Shown here in pieces: positions 43,173-52,676 of a stretch of 64,000 nucleotides of DNA. Location: positions 186,001 through 250,000 of the forward strand of contig CAWCXA010000017.1 in assembly GCA_963799425.1 (NCBI GenBank), in the 5' to 3' direction. Source of the stretch: CAVWSM01 sp963799425 (lineage in GTDB: Bacteria > Actinomycetota > Actinomycetes > Jiangellales > Jiangellaceae). The position numbers and the translations under genes are program-made. Within the stretch, counting starts at the first letter, position 1, and the number at the start of each line of letters is the position of its first letter. The notes under the pieces are model-generated. The model had not been told where the DNA came from, ran no database searches, and was given only the letters and a program-made list of their open reading frames with translations.

Positions 43173-44456
43173 GCCGCGAGCGGCTGCACTGGTCGCCGCA
43201 GCATTGTTGTTCGTTGCCCTGGTGGTCGTCATCGTGTTCACGACCCCCTGGCGCGGCGGTGGGCACGTGTCGCCCGATTGGACACGCGACTTCACACCTG
43301 CGGAGCACGAGCGCTCGAAGGCCTACCTGGGCGCCGTCCGGTTGCCTTCGTACCTCGCAATGGGGCTTTCCCTCGTGATCGGGCTGGTGCTCGCCTTGAC
43401 CCCAGCGGGCGCGCGGCTCGTGGGGTGGGCCGGCGGGCTCGCCGGAGGCGGATGGGTCGTACGGTGCTGCTTGGCGGGCTGGCCGTGCTCCTCGTACTGC
43501 GCCTGGCCACCATTGGTCTGTCGGCCTGGGCGGAGTCGGTGCGCCGGTCGTACGGAATCTCGACGCGCACTTGGCTTGGCTGGCTTGGCGACGTCGGGCG
43601 GTCGTTCGCCGTCGAAGCCAGCCTGACACTGCTTGTGCTGCTCGCGCTGTTCGCGATCGTCCGTCGGTTTGGAGCCTGGTGGTGGGTGCCCGGTGCCATC
43701 GGGGGTGCGGTGCTGGTGGTCGTCGCGTCGTTCCTCTACCCGCTAGTCGTTGAGCCGGTCTTCAACAAGTTCGAGCCGCTCGAGCAGGGCGAGCTGCGGA
43801 CGGCCCTGCTGGACCTGGCCGAGCGGGACGGCGTGCACGTCCAAGATGTGCTCGTCGCGGACGCGTCGCGGCGGACGAGCACACTCAACGCGTACGTGTC
43901 TGGCTTTGGCGCGACCCGGCGCATCGTGGTCTACGACAATCTGCTTGAACAAGCCTCGCCGGCGGAGGTAGAGCTCATCGTGGCCCACGAGCTCGGGCAC
44001 GTGAAGAACAACGATGTGCTCTGGGGGACGCTGATCGGCGCGCTCGGCCTCGCCGCCACGGTGTGTCTGCTCGGATGGCTGCTCGGATGGCGCGACCTGC
44101 TGAGCCGCGCGGGCGTCGAGCGACTGGCCGACCCTCGTTCGCTGGCGCTCGTGCTCGGGGTCGTCGCGGTCCTCATGTTCGTGGCCGGCCCGGTGCAGAA
44201 CCTCGTCTCCCGCCACATCGAGGGGCGCGCCGACCGTCACGCGCTCGACCTCACCGAGGACCCGGTGACCTTCACGCAGATGCAGCGGTCGCTGGCGACG
44301 ACGAGCCTGTCCGACCTCGATCCCAACCCGGTCGTCTATGCGCTGTTCGCCAGTCACCCCAGCGCTCCGCAGCGCATCGCCATGGCGCGCGACTGGGCGG
44401 ACGAGCACGGGGTGCCCGAGCCACCTGACCTAGCGCCTGTGGAAGGCTCTAGATAA
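43165..44456 (+). CDS. M48-family CAAX-type membrane metallopeptidase, frameshifted near 43456
   Basis: Integral membrane zinc protease. The N-terminal part (MREPRAAALVAAALLFVALVV with DFTPAEHERSKAYLGAVRLP) resembles the CAAX prenyl-protease N-domain. The distal frame has RRIVVYDNLLEQ, HELGHVKNND (HExxH), the third ligand in EGRADRHALDLT and LFASHPSAPQRIAM. The frame changes at about 43455-43460; one missing base joins WAGGLAGGGW to RTVLLGGLAVLL and gives about 430 residues. Overlaps the previous gene by eight bases and the next by TAATG. Likely a sequencing error. Confidence 0.85.
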
Positions 44457-45592
44457 TGACGCGCACCCTCGTGGTCACCAACGACTTCCCGCCTCGGCAC
44501 GGCGGCATCGAGACGTTCGTCGAGGCGCTGTGCCGCGGTCTCGATCCGGCCCGAGTCGTCGTCTACACGTCGACCAAACCAGGTTGGCAGGAGTACGACC
44601 GCACGCTGCCGTTCCCAGTCGTCCGTGACCGCGCGGGGGTGCTGCTGCCCACGCCGCGCGTCGCCCGCCGTGCCGAGCGCCTGTTCCGTGCGTACGGCTG
44701 TGATTCGGTGCTGTACGGGGCCTCGGCACCCCTCGGGCTGCTTGGTTCACGGCTGCGTCGTGCGGGAGCGCAACGACAGGTCGCGATCACGCACGGCCAC
44801 GAGGTGTGGTGGGCCAAGGCGCCTGTGGTCCGGCAAGCGCTGCGGCGCATCGGTGATGGCACCGATGTGATGACGTACGTGTCGGAGTGGTGCCGCGAAC
44901 GGATTGCGCCAGCGCTGTCACCGAGTGCCGCCGACCGGATGCAGCGACTCTCGCCGGGCGTCGATGTCGAGCGGTTCCGTCCAGGGGTGGGGGAAGTGCT
45001 GGTCCGCGACCGGCACGGAATCGCTGCGGACGCCCCGCTCGTCGTGTGTGTCGGTCGGCTCGTGCCCCGCAAAGGTCAGGACACGCTGATACGCGCGATG
45101 CCACAGGTGCTTGCCGATCAGCCGGATGCTCGGCTGCTGCTGGTCGGCAAGGGTCCGTACGGTGACAATCTGCAGCGGCTTGCGAAGTCGACGGGTGTGC
45201 AGGATTCCGTCGTCTTCACCGGAGCTGTGCCGGGGGACGACCTGCCCGCCTACTACGGGGCGGGCGACGTGTTTGCCATGCCGTGCAGGGCGCGACGTGG
45301 CGGCCTCGAGGTCGAGGCGTGGGGCATCGTGTTCCTCGAGGCGCAGGCTTGCGGAGTCCCGGTCGTTGTCGGCGACAGCGGGGGAGCGCCGGAGTCAGTG
45401 CGTGACGGGGAGACGGGTGTGATCGTCGACCCGGAGGATCCGGCGGCAACTGCGACGGCTCTCGTGGAGATGCTCAGCGACGACGCCCATCGGAAGTCGA
45501 TGGGCGTCGCCGCGCGCGAGTGGGCGGAGCGGTGGACGTGGGCATCAGTCGTCGGGCGGACCGGCGAACTGCTCGAGAGGAACGCGAGTTAG
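44456..45592 (+). CDS. pimB: GT4 glycosyltransferase, PimB-like phosphatidylinositol mannosyltransferase
   Basis: GDP-mannose-dependent transferase, 378 residues, two Rossmann domains. N-terminal NDFPPRHGGIETFVEAL is the GT4 acceptor-side motif. The C-terminal donor domain has VGRLVPRKGQDTLIRAM and EVEAWGIVFLEAQACGVPVV, whose two Glu residues bind the nucleotide-sugar. It resembles Rv2188c (PimB'), and the position in the M. tuberculosis-like order supports that; the acceptor is inferred. ATG 44456 shares the stop of the M48 gene. The stop TAG overlaps the convergent pilin stop (TTAG). Confidence 0.88.
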   Translation: MTRTLVVTNDFPPRHGGIETFVEALCRGLDPARVVVYTSTKPGWQEYDRTLPFPVVRDRAGVLLPTPRVARRAERLFRAYGCDSVLYGASAPLGLLGSRLRRAGAQRQVAITHGHEVWWAKAPVVRQALRRIGDGTDVMTYVSEWCRERIAPALSPSAADRMQRLSPGVDVERFRPGVGEVLVRDRHGIAADAPLVVCVGRLVPRKGQDTLIRAMPQVLADQPDARLLLVGKGPYGDNLQRLAKSTGVQDSVVFTGAVPGDDLPAYYGAGDVFAMPCRARRGGLEVEAWGIVFLEAQACGVPVVVGDSGGAPESVRDGETGVIVDPEDPAATATALVEMLSDDAHRKSMGVAAREWAERWTWASVVGRTGELLERNAS

Positions 45593-45786
45593 TCGCAATC
45601 GTCCGCGTCGCTCGCGGCGCTGTTGTCGCCATCGGCGATCGACGTACATGTGTCGTTGAACAGACCGCCCGTGGCGGTGCCGATCGCGAAAACCACGGCG
45701 ACGATGATCGCGGCGATGGCCGCGACGAGAAGGCCGTACTCCACGGCGGAAGCGCCGCGGTCAGAACGGGTGCTGGTGAAACGCAT
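45589..45786 (-). CDS. flp: Flp/Fap-type class IVb pilin (1)
   Basis: A 65-residue prepilin subunit of a Tad pilus. The short basic leader ends before GASAVEYGLL, the Flp processing site (Gly at -1, Glu at +5). A hydrophobic segment of about 21 residues and an acidic tail rich in Asp/Ser with two cysteines (NDTC and DDCD) follow. ATG 45786 has GAGG six bases upstream; ATG 45798, overlapping the upstream pilin stop as ATGA, is an alternative. Likely processed by a TadV peptidase not in the window. Confidence 0.93.
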   Translation of the reverse strand: MRFTSTRSDRGASAVEYGLLVAAIAAIIVAVVFAIGTATGGLFNDTCTSIADGDNSAASDADDCD

Positions 45787-45794
45787 GGGTTGCC

Positions 45795-46007
45795 TCATGG
45801 TGTCGGAGCGGGCGGGTTCGGGTTGCACTCAGCCGATGACTGGGCGTCGATTTGGTCACAGGCGTCGTCGAAGGCGCCCTCGACGAACCGACCGATTGCG
45901 AAGACGACTGTTACGACGATGGCCGCGATGGCTGCGACGAGCAGTCCGTACTCGACGGCGGACGCTCCGTCATCACGACGAGCGCGTAGCCGCCAGATCC
46001 TCGTCAC
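45795..46007 (-). CDS. flp: Flp/Fap-type class IVb pilin (2)
   Basis: A 70-residue second pilin with the same GASAVEYGLLVAAIAAI processing region and helix, but a different tail ending ECNPNPPAPTP with two cysteines (DDAC and AEC). The near-identical core and differing tails suggest a duplicated pair assembled in one pilus. GTG 46007 is preceded by AAGGAG at suitable spacing. A 20-bp palindrome lies upstream (46116-46135). Confidence 0.92.
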   Translation of the reverse strand: MTRIWRLRARRDDGASAVEYGLLVAAIAAIVVTVVFAIGRFVEGAFDDACDQIDAQSSAECNPNPPAPTP

Positions 46008-46115
46008 TGCGTCGGGGCTCCTTCCAGGGCAGGGCGCAACACGGTCCATTGCGCCTGACCTAGCCAGCCTCCCCGCAAGCTCCATGAGTCTCTATCGGGC
46101 AACAAGCCAGAGTTG

Positions 46116-46135
46116 CATCGTCCGTTCGGACGATG
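46116..46135. repeat. Perfect inverted repeat upstream of the pilins
   Basis: CATCGTCCG-TT-CGGACGATG, nine-base arms around two bases, in the 181-base gap between the response-regulator stop and the second pilin start. It could be a hairpin terminator of the regulator gene or an operator for the pilin promoter. Confidence 0.5.
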
Positions 46136-46188
46136 GCCCATGGCCCGAACGGTCGCTACTCCGAGTGCATGCGCTGTTACTGCTGGCG

Positions 46189-46827
46189 CTAGGGGCGGGC
46201 CTCTGAGCCAGGCAGGAGCCCCAGACGCAGCGCGGCCATGAGGGCCTGGGCGCGATTGCCGGCCCCCAGCTTCTCGTACAGCTTGGACACGTGGGTCTTG
46301 GTCGTCGACTCGCTGATGTAGAGCTTTTTGGAGATCGCGGCGACCCCGAGGCCCTCGGCGAGCAGTGCGAGCACTTCCCGCTCCCGCGGCGAGAGCTGCG
46401 GCCCGCTGGGCGTGATGCGCCGCCGCATCGCGGCCGCCAGGTCGGCGGCAGCGAAGGCTGTCGGAGTCGCGGCGGCATGCCGCGCCGCGGCCACGACATC
46501 ACCCGCGGGGGCGTCCTTGGCCACGAATGCCGAGGCTCCGGCGTCGAGGGCGGCGAACAGCTGCTCGTCGCCGGCATACATCGTCAGCACGACGATGCCC
46601 GTCGACGCCGACTGCTTGCGCAGCGACCGCACGAGGTCGAGCCCGTTACCGTCGGGCAGCCGTACGTCGACCACAATGACCTCAGGAGCGTGCTGCCGGG
46701 CAAGGGTGAGCGCCTCCTCGACAGCGCTGGCCTCAGCCACGACGTCGAAGTCTTCCTCGCGCTCGAAAGCGCGGCGCAGACCCTGGCGGATGAGCTCGTG
46801 GTCGTCAACGAGCAGAACTGTTGTCAC
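46189..46827 (-). CDS. NarL/LuxR-family response regulator
   Basis: A 212-residue regulator: receiver domain with phosphoacceptor Asp54 (VVDVRLPDG) and conserved VDDH and AKDAP, and a C-terminal LuxR helix-turn-helix with LSPREREVLALLAEGLG and SESTTKTHVSKLYEKLG. GTG 46827 overlaps the histidine kinase stop (GTGA). Its target genes are probably the adjacent pilus operon, but this is inference. Confidence 0.94.
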   Translation of the reverse strand: MTTVLLVDDHELIRQGLRRAFEREEDFDVVAEASAVEEALTLARQHAPEVIVVDVRLPDGNGLDLVRSLRKQSASTGIVVLTMYAGDEQLFAALDAGASAFVAKDAPAGDVVAAARHAAATPTAFAAADLAAAMRRRITPSGPQLSPREREVLALLAEGLGVAAISKKLYISESTTKTHVSKLYEKLGAGNRAQALMAALRLGLLPGSEARP

Positions 46828-48431
46828 GTGATGCCCTCCTCAGTGAGAGCGCTATCAGACAACGAACCCTGGACGGAACTCCCGGCGGTGGTTTCTCCGA
46901 CGAGATCCGGCCCAATGCGGGCATCGACGATCGTGCCGCCGCCCTGCCGATTATCGATCATGAGACGGGCTCCGGCACGCTCGGCCCGCTCCGCCATGAT
47001 GCCAAGCCCATAGCTGTCGGATCGTCCTTGGCCGAGCCCACGGCCATCGTCCTCCACGCGGATGTGCGCGCGCGGCGGGTCAACCTGACAGCTCACCCAG
47101 AGGTTCCTTGCCTGGGCATGTCGACGCGCGTTGGTCACAGCCTCCTGGGCGATGCGCAGCAGCTGCGCCTCCGCCGTGGCTGGCAGTCTGTGCGGTCCCT
47201 CATCCAGCACCAGGTGGACCGTCAGCCCGGACCGACGCCCGACCTCGCGAACGTAGTCGGAGAGGGCCTCGCCGAGCCCGGTCGTGCCTGAGACTTCGTT
47301 GCGCAGGTCGAAGATCGACAACCGGAGCTCGCTGACCACCCGGCTGATCTCGCCGCGGAGCAGAGCGAGGTCCTCTGTCAACGCCTGGTCGGCAGAGTCG
47401 ACGGACATCCCGTCGACGAGATAGCCGAGCGAGGCGAGCTCCTGGGCAATGCCGTCGTGAATCTCTCGGGCCAGCCGCCGTCGCTCTTCGGCGGTTGCGA
47501 GTGTCCGGACATCCTCGAACATCAGCGCCGTCTCCAGCCGCAGGGCGTCCTCGGACAGGGTGGGAGCCAGCGTCTCGACTCGCGACGCGTCGGCGGTGGA
47601 CGCAACCACCATCGCGATCGTGCGGTCTGCGACGCGTAGCGGCAGCCAGGCCGTTCCGTTGACGAGCGTGGGTGAGCTCTCCTGCCACAAGCTCGTTGAG
47701 TCGATGGCGTCCAGAGCCTGGAGGCTGCCATCCTGCACTGCACCCGCCCTGGCCAGCGGCACGAGCACTCCGGAGTCCGATCGCGTGACGACTACGGCAG
47801 GGACACCAAGCTCGTCGCGTGCATGCTCGGCGACGTTGGTGGCAACGCTGGCAGGCTCCAGGCCGCCTGACAGGTGTCGGGACACTGCGCGCAGCTGTTC
47901 GAGGAGTCGATAGGCCTCGGAGTACGCCGCCACATCGGCGGACGGCTGGTGGGCGGCCCGACCGTGGCGCACCCAGGCGGCGAAGAGTCCGACACCGAGC
48001 GAGACGAGGACCCACACAGACAGCTCGTTGAATTCCTCAGTGTCCAGCTGGCCGATGTGACTGACAATGATGACCGCGCCGGCAAGGCCGGCCGCCAGCA
48101 CCGCACCCGTGACGCCGTAGGCGAGCCCGGCGGCAAGACCGGTGACGAGCAGGTAGGCCAAGAACGGCGTGGCCAGGGGTTCGGCGACTGACACGACGGC
48201 GGCCGCGAGCGCAGCTTCCACGACGGGCTGCCAGCGCGCCATCAGCGGAGTTAGGGGTGGGACGCTTCCTACTACCGCAACGACGGTGAGGCCGACTGCG
48301 CCCGGCAGATAATCAGCGGGGTGATCCTCCATGAGAAGGAACACAAAGATCATTGCCACCAGCGCGAATCGGGCGATGACGAGTACGCGGCGGTCGCGGC
48401 TACCCGCTTCGAGCTCGCCGACGGCGCTCAT
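46824..48431 (-). CDS. Membrane-bound histidine kinase (HisKA_3 / NarX type)
   Basis: A 535-residue sensor. The N-terminal half has about six hydrophobic segments (about 18-155). A GAF-like segment (about 195-300) is followed by the dimerisation/phosphoacceptor helix with His325 in REIHDGIAQELASLGYLVD. The C-terminal ATPase domain has VTNARRHAQA and EDDGRGLGQG. ATG 48431 overlaps the TadC stop (ATGA). Paired with the LuxR-type regulator; the two lie inside the Tad block between TadC and the pilins. Confidence 0.93.
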   Translation of the reverse strand: MSAVGELEAGSRDRRVLVIARFALVAMIFVFLLMEDHPADYLPGAVGLTVVAVVGSVPPLTPLMARWQPVVEAALAAAVVSVAEPLATPFLAYLLVTGLAAGLAYGVTGAVLAAGLAGAVIIVSHIGQLDTEEFNELSVWVLVSLGVGLFAAWVRHGRAAHQPSADVAAYSEAYRLLEQLRAVSRHLSGGLEPASVATNVAEHARDELGVPAVVVTRSDSGVLVPLARAGAVQDGSLQALDAIDSTSLWQESSPTLVNGTAWLPLRVADRTIAMVVASTADASRVETLAPTLSEDALRLETALMFEDVRTLATAEERRRLAREIHDGIAQELASLGYLVDGMSVDSADQALTEDLALLRGEISRVVSELRLSIFDLRNEVSGTTGLGEALSDYVREVGRRSGLTVHLVLDEGPHRLPATAEAQLLRIAQEAVTNARRHAQARNLWVSCQVDPPRAHIRVEDDGRGLGQGRSDSYGLGIMAERAERAGARLMIDNRQGGGTIVDARIGPDLVGETTAGSSVQGSLSDSALTEEGIT

Positions 48432-49369
48432 GGGCGGAACGACCGGGTCAACTCGATCGCCGCTGGACCGATCACGACGACCAGGAGAGCGGGCAGGATG
48501 CACAGCACCAGCGGAAAGATGATCTTTACCGGCAGCTTCTGCGCCTGCTCCTCGAGTTTCGCGCTCCGGGCCTGCCTCAGCTGCGTCGACTGAATCCGCA
48601 GCACCTTGGCGATAGGCATGCCGAGCGTGTCGGCCTGGCTGAGCGCGGATGCGAGGGTCCGGGCCTCGGCTAGCCCGACTCGTTCACCGAACGCGCGCAA
48701 TGCCGCCGGCCGGCCGAGCCCGAAGTCCGTCTCGTGCACCAGCCGCCCGAACTCGCCTCGCAACGGCCCGGATGTCGACGCTGCTACCTGCCGCAGGGCG
48801 CTGTCGAAGGGCATCCCTGCGTCGACTGAGATCGTGAGGAGGTCGAGAGCGTCGGGCAGGTCGGCCCGGATGCGCTCGGTTCGGTCGTACGCGAGCTGAT
48901 AGAGCACGAGCTCAGGTGTGAAGTAGCCGGCGACGCCCACGAGAACGGAGACCAGCAGTGCCAGCACCGGGCGCACGCCGATCGCCAGCGCCACGGTGAG
49001 GCCGACCAGCCACCCAAGTCCGAGGCCGATGAGCTTGCCGGCGATGACCCGGTCGACTGTCCAGCCCTGCGGGGACCCGGCCGAGGCGATGCGGCGGCGG
49101 AAGGTAGCCGCCGCGTCGTCGGGCAGCAGCCGCAGCCCGAGGCCGGAGAGCCGCTTGACTGCCGGACCGGCAAGGCGCGTCGTGAGCGGCGCCTCGAGAC
49201 GGCTCGTGACCGTCGCCGGGTTCGCGACGCCCTCACGGATGGCGCGAAGCGTCCGAGTCGTGCGGACCCGGCCGTAGACCGTGTCGGCGACCGTCGTGGC
49301 TAGCAGTGCTCCGGCTACGGCGAGACCGCCGATGCCGAACACGACGAGCAATGCAGAGACCACAGTCAC
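48428..49369 (-). CDS. tadC: Tad pilus inner-membrane platform protein TadC
   Basis: A 313-residue type II secretion system F-domain protein. N-terminal membrane segment, a second pair mid-protein (IAGKLIGLGLGWLVGLTVALAIGV), the F-domain helical bundle (LDLLTISVDAGMPFDSALRQV, and SQADTLGMPIAKVLRIQSTQLR), and a C-terminal membrane segment. GTG 49369 overlaps the TadB stop. Partner of TadB in the platform. Confidence 0.92.
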   Translation of the reverse strand: MTVVSALLVVFGIGGLAVAGALLATTVADTVYGRVRTTRTLRAIREGVANPATVTSRLEAPLTTRLAGPAVKRLSGLGLRLLPDDAAATFRRRIASAGSPQGWTVDRVIAGKLIGLGLGWLVGLTVALAIGVRPVLALLVSVLVGVAGYFTPELVLYQLAYDRTERIRADLPDALDLLTISVDAGMPFDSALRQVAASTSGPLRGEFGRLVHETDFGLGRPAALRAFGERVGLAEARTLASALSQADTLGMPIAKVLRIQSTQLRQARSAKLEEQAQKLPVKIIFPLVLCILPALLVVVIGPAAIELTRSFRP

Positions 49370-51312
49370 ACCTTGAGGTTGGTGAGTCGGGACAACCAGA
49401 AGATCCCGCCGACGAACAGCGTGCCACCGCCGAGCAGCATCGCCCACCCAAGCGGGTCATTGACCAGCGGTTGCAGGTAGTCGGGTCGCGTGATGAGCAT
49501 GTAGGTGACAAAGGCGATCGGCAGCAGCCCCACCACCCACGCCGAGATACGCCCCTCCGCCGAGAGGACACGGACCTGACGGCGCAACCGGTCACGTTCG
49601 CGGAGAGTCCCTGAGACCAGGCCGAGGAGCTCGGGCAGGTTGCCACCGACTTCGCGCTGGATACGCATCACCATCACGATCCAGCTGAAGTCCTTGCTGT
49701 GCATGCGTTCAGCAACCTCATCGAGGGCATCCTCCAGCGGCATGCCGAGCCGCACCTGCGCCAGAGCGCGACGAACCTCCTCGCGCACCGGCGGGCGGCC
49801 GTCCTCGGCAACTGCCTCCACCGACTGGCGCAGCGTGAGCCCCGCCGAGAGACCGCCGGAGATCATCTGCAACGTCTCGGGGAGCGCGCTGGTGAACTCG
49901 TCATGGCGGCTCTGCCCGCGACGCTCCAGGAACGCGAGTGGGCCAAGGACACCGATAGCGACTCCCACCAGAGCAGCAAAGGCATTCCCGGTGAGCGCGA
50001 GGAGCAGGATGCCCAACCCGACCGCCGCGAAGACGTGCAGCAGCACCCACTCGGCTGGCCGCAGCGGCAGCCCTGCCCACTCCAGCCGGTCCGCGAGCGT
50101 CTTGTCCAAGCCGCGAGAGGAGAGCATCCGCCCCGCCAGGTCGGTGGCCCGGTCACGCAGGTGCAGCTGTGGTGGTGGTGGTGCGTCCGCGATCGGCTCG
50201 CCGCCGATCAGCGCGGCAACTCGGGCGCTCCGGGTGTGCTGCCTTGTCACAGTGAACGCGGCGATGGCGAGGAGGGCCGCGACGGCTGCGAAGATCCCTG
50301 CGATTGATATCCAGAAGAACGGTGTGCCTAGGGCACTGGGCGCCGAGACTGGCTGCGGTGCGGTGATCTTCTCCTCGGCAGGCACGAGCTCTGTAAGAGG
50401 CAGCGCTGCCTGGTCGGTGAGCACACCGACCGAAGATTGCACTGATGCGCCCACCTCGACGTCCTCGCCATAGAACTGCGGCGGCACCTCGGCGCTCACG
50501 GACAGCACGCGGTCGAGCGCTTCCCCCGCACCGATGAACGAGGCCGCCAGGTCATCCGCCGAATCGGCCCCAACCACCTGGCCCTTGCCGGCTGCTGCCA
50601 CGGCATTCAGGTCATCGGCGAACGCGGAGTAATCACCGAGGGCGACAACATCGAGACGCACGCCGGCCTGGGTAATGGCGTCAACTGCGGTGTTCACCGT
50701 GCTCGGCGAGTCGGAGTCGTTCTCGCCATCGGTCAGCACCAGAACGGAGCGAGTCCCTGAGGTGCCCGCGACCTGGACGGCGCTCTCAATGCCGGCCCAC
50801 AAGGCCGTATCGCCATCGGGGACTGCCCCGAGCTGGTTGATTGCTGCATCGATTTCGGCGCGGTTGTCAGTCGGTGCCAGGAGGGTTTGCACCGTGTTGT
50901 CGAACGTGACCAGGCCGATTTTCGTCCCGGGAGGAGCGGTCTCGACGAAGGCTGCTGCCGCGTTGCGCGCCTGCGCGATCTTGTCGTCGCGCAGCATGCT
51001 GCCGCTTGTGTCGATGGCGAGCACGGCCACCTGTTCGATCGGCGTCTCGGCGGCTGGGCTCGCCGTCGACGGCACGGCCAATCCGTCGAGCGAGACACCC
51101 ACTGTTTCGCGGTCGAGTTCGGCGCCCTCCGGGAGGCCGCCGGCCGACAGCGTAAATGAGATTGTGAGCGTGTCCGGGTGTGCTGTGAGATCCTGCATGT
51201 CGACCTGCGGTGACGTGCTTTGGACTTCGCTGGCCAAGGCTGGGACAACACCGAGGATCAAGGCGCCAACGGTTGCCACCAGCGCGACGCCGAGCTGGCG
51301 CGCACGCCTCAT
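49366..51312 (-). CDS. VWA domain-TadB fusion
   Basis: A 648-residue fusion. A signal peptide (1-28) is followed by an extracytoplasmic VWA domain (about 90-270) with a complete MIDAS (DTSGSM at 101-106), a linker, a membrane segment (about 338-360), then two more membrane segments and a type II secretion F-domain (about 460-580) with SGGLSAGLTLRQSVEAVAE and RLGMPLEDALDEVAERM, and a C-terminal membrane pair. A standard TadB is about 300 residues and lacks the VWA part. ATG 51312 overlaps the TadA stop. The VWA domain may bind substrate or scaffold the pilus outside the membrane (inference). Confidence 0.9.
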   Translation of the reverse strand: MRRARQLGVALVATVGALILGVVPALASEVQSTSPQVDMQDLTAHPDTLTISFTLSAGGLPEGAELDRETVGVSLDGLAVPSTASPAAETPIEQVAVLAIDTSGSMLRDDKIAQARNAAAAFVETAPPGTKIGLVTFDNTVQTLLAPTDNRAEIDAAINQLGAVPDGDTALWAGIESAVQVAGTSGTRSVLVLTDGENDSDSPSTVNTAVDAITQAGVRLDVVALGDYSAFADDLNAVAAAGKGQVVGADSADDLAASFIGAGEALDRVLSVSAEVPPQFYGEDVEVGASVQSSVGVLTDQAALPLTELVPAEEKITAPQPVSAPSALGTPFFWISIAGIFAAVAALLAIAAFTVTRQHTRSARVAALIGGEPIADAPPPPQLHLRDRATDLAGRMLSSRGLDKTLADRLEWAGLPLRPAEWVLLHVFAAVGLGILLLALTGNAFAALVGVAIGVLGPLAFLERRGQSRHDEFTSALPETLQMISGGLSAGLTLRQSVEAVAEDGRPPVREEVRRALAQVRLGMPLEDALDEVAERMHSKDFSWIVMVMRIQREVGGNLPELLGLVSGTLRERDRLRRQVRVLSAEGRISAWVVGLLPIAFVTYMLITRPDYLQPLVNDPLGWAMLLGGGTLFVGGIFWLSRLTNLKV

Positions 51313-52676
51313 GCGTGCATCCCGCTCTCGAACACGGTCGACGAGAGCTCGACGCCGTGCTCCGAGAGCTGCTCGAGAAAGTGCGGGATCGTGCCGGTGG
51401 GCTGCAACGCGCCGACGACGAAACCATTGCGGTCGAAACCTCGGTGGTCGAAGCGAAACAGGTCACGCGTGGTGATCGTGTCCAGCTCGAACCCGGCGAC
51501 CTCGGTGATATGCGTGATGCGGCGGCTGCCGTCCTTGAACCGCGTGAGATGCACGACGAGGTCGACCGCGCTCGCCAGTTGCTCACGGATTGCCCGCACG
51601 GGCAGATCCATGCCCGCCATGAGGACCATGGTCTCGACACGGGCGAGCGCGTCCCTGGGTGAGTTGGCGTGCACCGTGCAGATCGAGCCTTCGTGTCCGG
51701 TGTTCATCGCCTGCAGCATGTCGAGGGCCGCCGCGTCACGGATCTCGCCGACCACAATGCGGTCGGGCCGCATGCGGAGCGCGTTGCGTACGAGCTCGCG
51801 GATACGGACCTCACCCTTGCCCTCGATGTTGGCAGGGCGAGCTTCGAGGCGGAGCACGTGGTGCTGGTGCAGCTGGAGTTCGGCGGCATCCTCGATGGTG
51901 ATGACGCGCTCGGTCGTGGGGATGAACGAGGACAGCGCACCAAGCAGTGTTGTCTTTCCAGCACCCGCGCCGCCGGAGACGAGGGTCGTGATGCGCCCTG
52001 CCACACAGGCGCGCAGAAACTCTGCGGCGCCGGGGGTGAGCGTTCCGAACGCCACGAGATCATCGACGTCGTACGGGACGGCCGAGAACTTGCGGATAGT
52101 CAGCAACGAGCCGTCAATGGCAAGCGGCGGGACTATCGCGTTGACGCGGCTGCCGTCGGGAAGCCGGGCGTCGACCATCGGACTCGCCTCGTCGATGCGA
52201 CGACCGACCTGTCCGACGATCTTGTCGATAGTGCGACGCAGATGGGCCTCGTCGAGGAACCTGGTCTCGGCCCGGTAGATGCGTCCTGCCCGCTCGACAT
52301 AGATCGCCTCAGCCGTGTTGACCATGATCTCGCTGACGTCTGAGTCGCGGAGGAACGGCTCGAGGGGGCCGAACCCGAGCACGTCGTCGGAGATGTCCTG
52401 CGCGATCCGGGCGCGCTCAGTCCCAGTAAGGGGCGTCTCCTGCGTAGCGAGCACCTCGTGCAACGTGCGTTGTACCTGCCGGCTCAGCTCTCTCTCGCTG
52501 ACCCGCGACTCGTACAGCAGTGGGCCGAGGCGCGCAAGAAGTGCCTCGTGGACCGTGCGGCGCAGGTCAACGAACGAACCCGTCTGTGCCCCAGGGGACG
52601 GCTCGTCGGCGGGTCTCGCCGGAGCGCGGTCGTCGCGATCGCGCCGGGCGCGTGCGATCCGGTCGGAGAAGCTCAC
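51309..52676 (-). CDS. cpaF: Tad pilus ATPase TadA/CpaF
   Basis: A 455-residue assembly ATPase of the type II/IV secretion family. N-terminal helical domain with ERELSRQVQRTLHEVLATQETPL, then Walker A GGAGAGKT (235-242), Asp box VITIEDAAELQL, and Walker B RIVVGEIRD (about 306-314). The His box region with GHEGSICTVHANSP follows. GTG 52676 overlaps the TadZ stop (GTGA). Confidence 0.95.
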   Translation of the reverse strand: MSFSDRIARARRDRDDRAPARPADEPSPGAQTGSFVDLRRTVHEALLARLGPLLYESRVSERELSRQVQRTLHEVLATQETPLTGTERARIAQDISDDVLGFGPLEPFLRDSDVSEIMVNTAEAIYVERAGRIYRAETRFLDEAHLRRTIDKIVGQVGRRIDEASPMVDARLPDGSRVNAIVPPLAIDGSLLTIRKFSAVPYDVDDLVAFGTLTPGAAEFLRACVAGRITTLVSGGAGAGKTTLLGALSSFIPTTERVITIEDAAELQLHQHHVLRLEARPANIEGKGEVRIRELVRNALRMRPDRIVVGEIRDAAALDMLQAMNTGHEGSICTVHANSPRDALARVETMVLMAGMDLPVRAIREQLASAVDLVVHLTRFKDGSRRITHITEVAGFELDTITTRDLFRFDHRGFDRNGFVVGALQPTGTIPHFLEQLSEHGVELSSTVFESGMHA

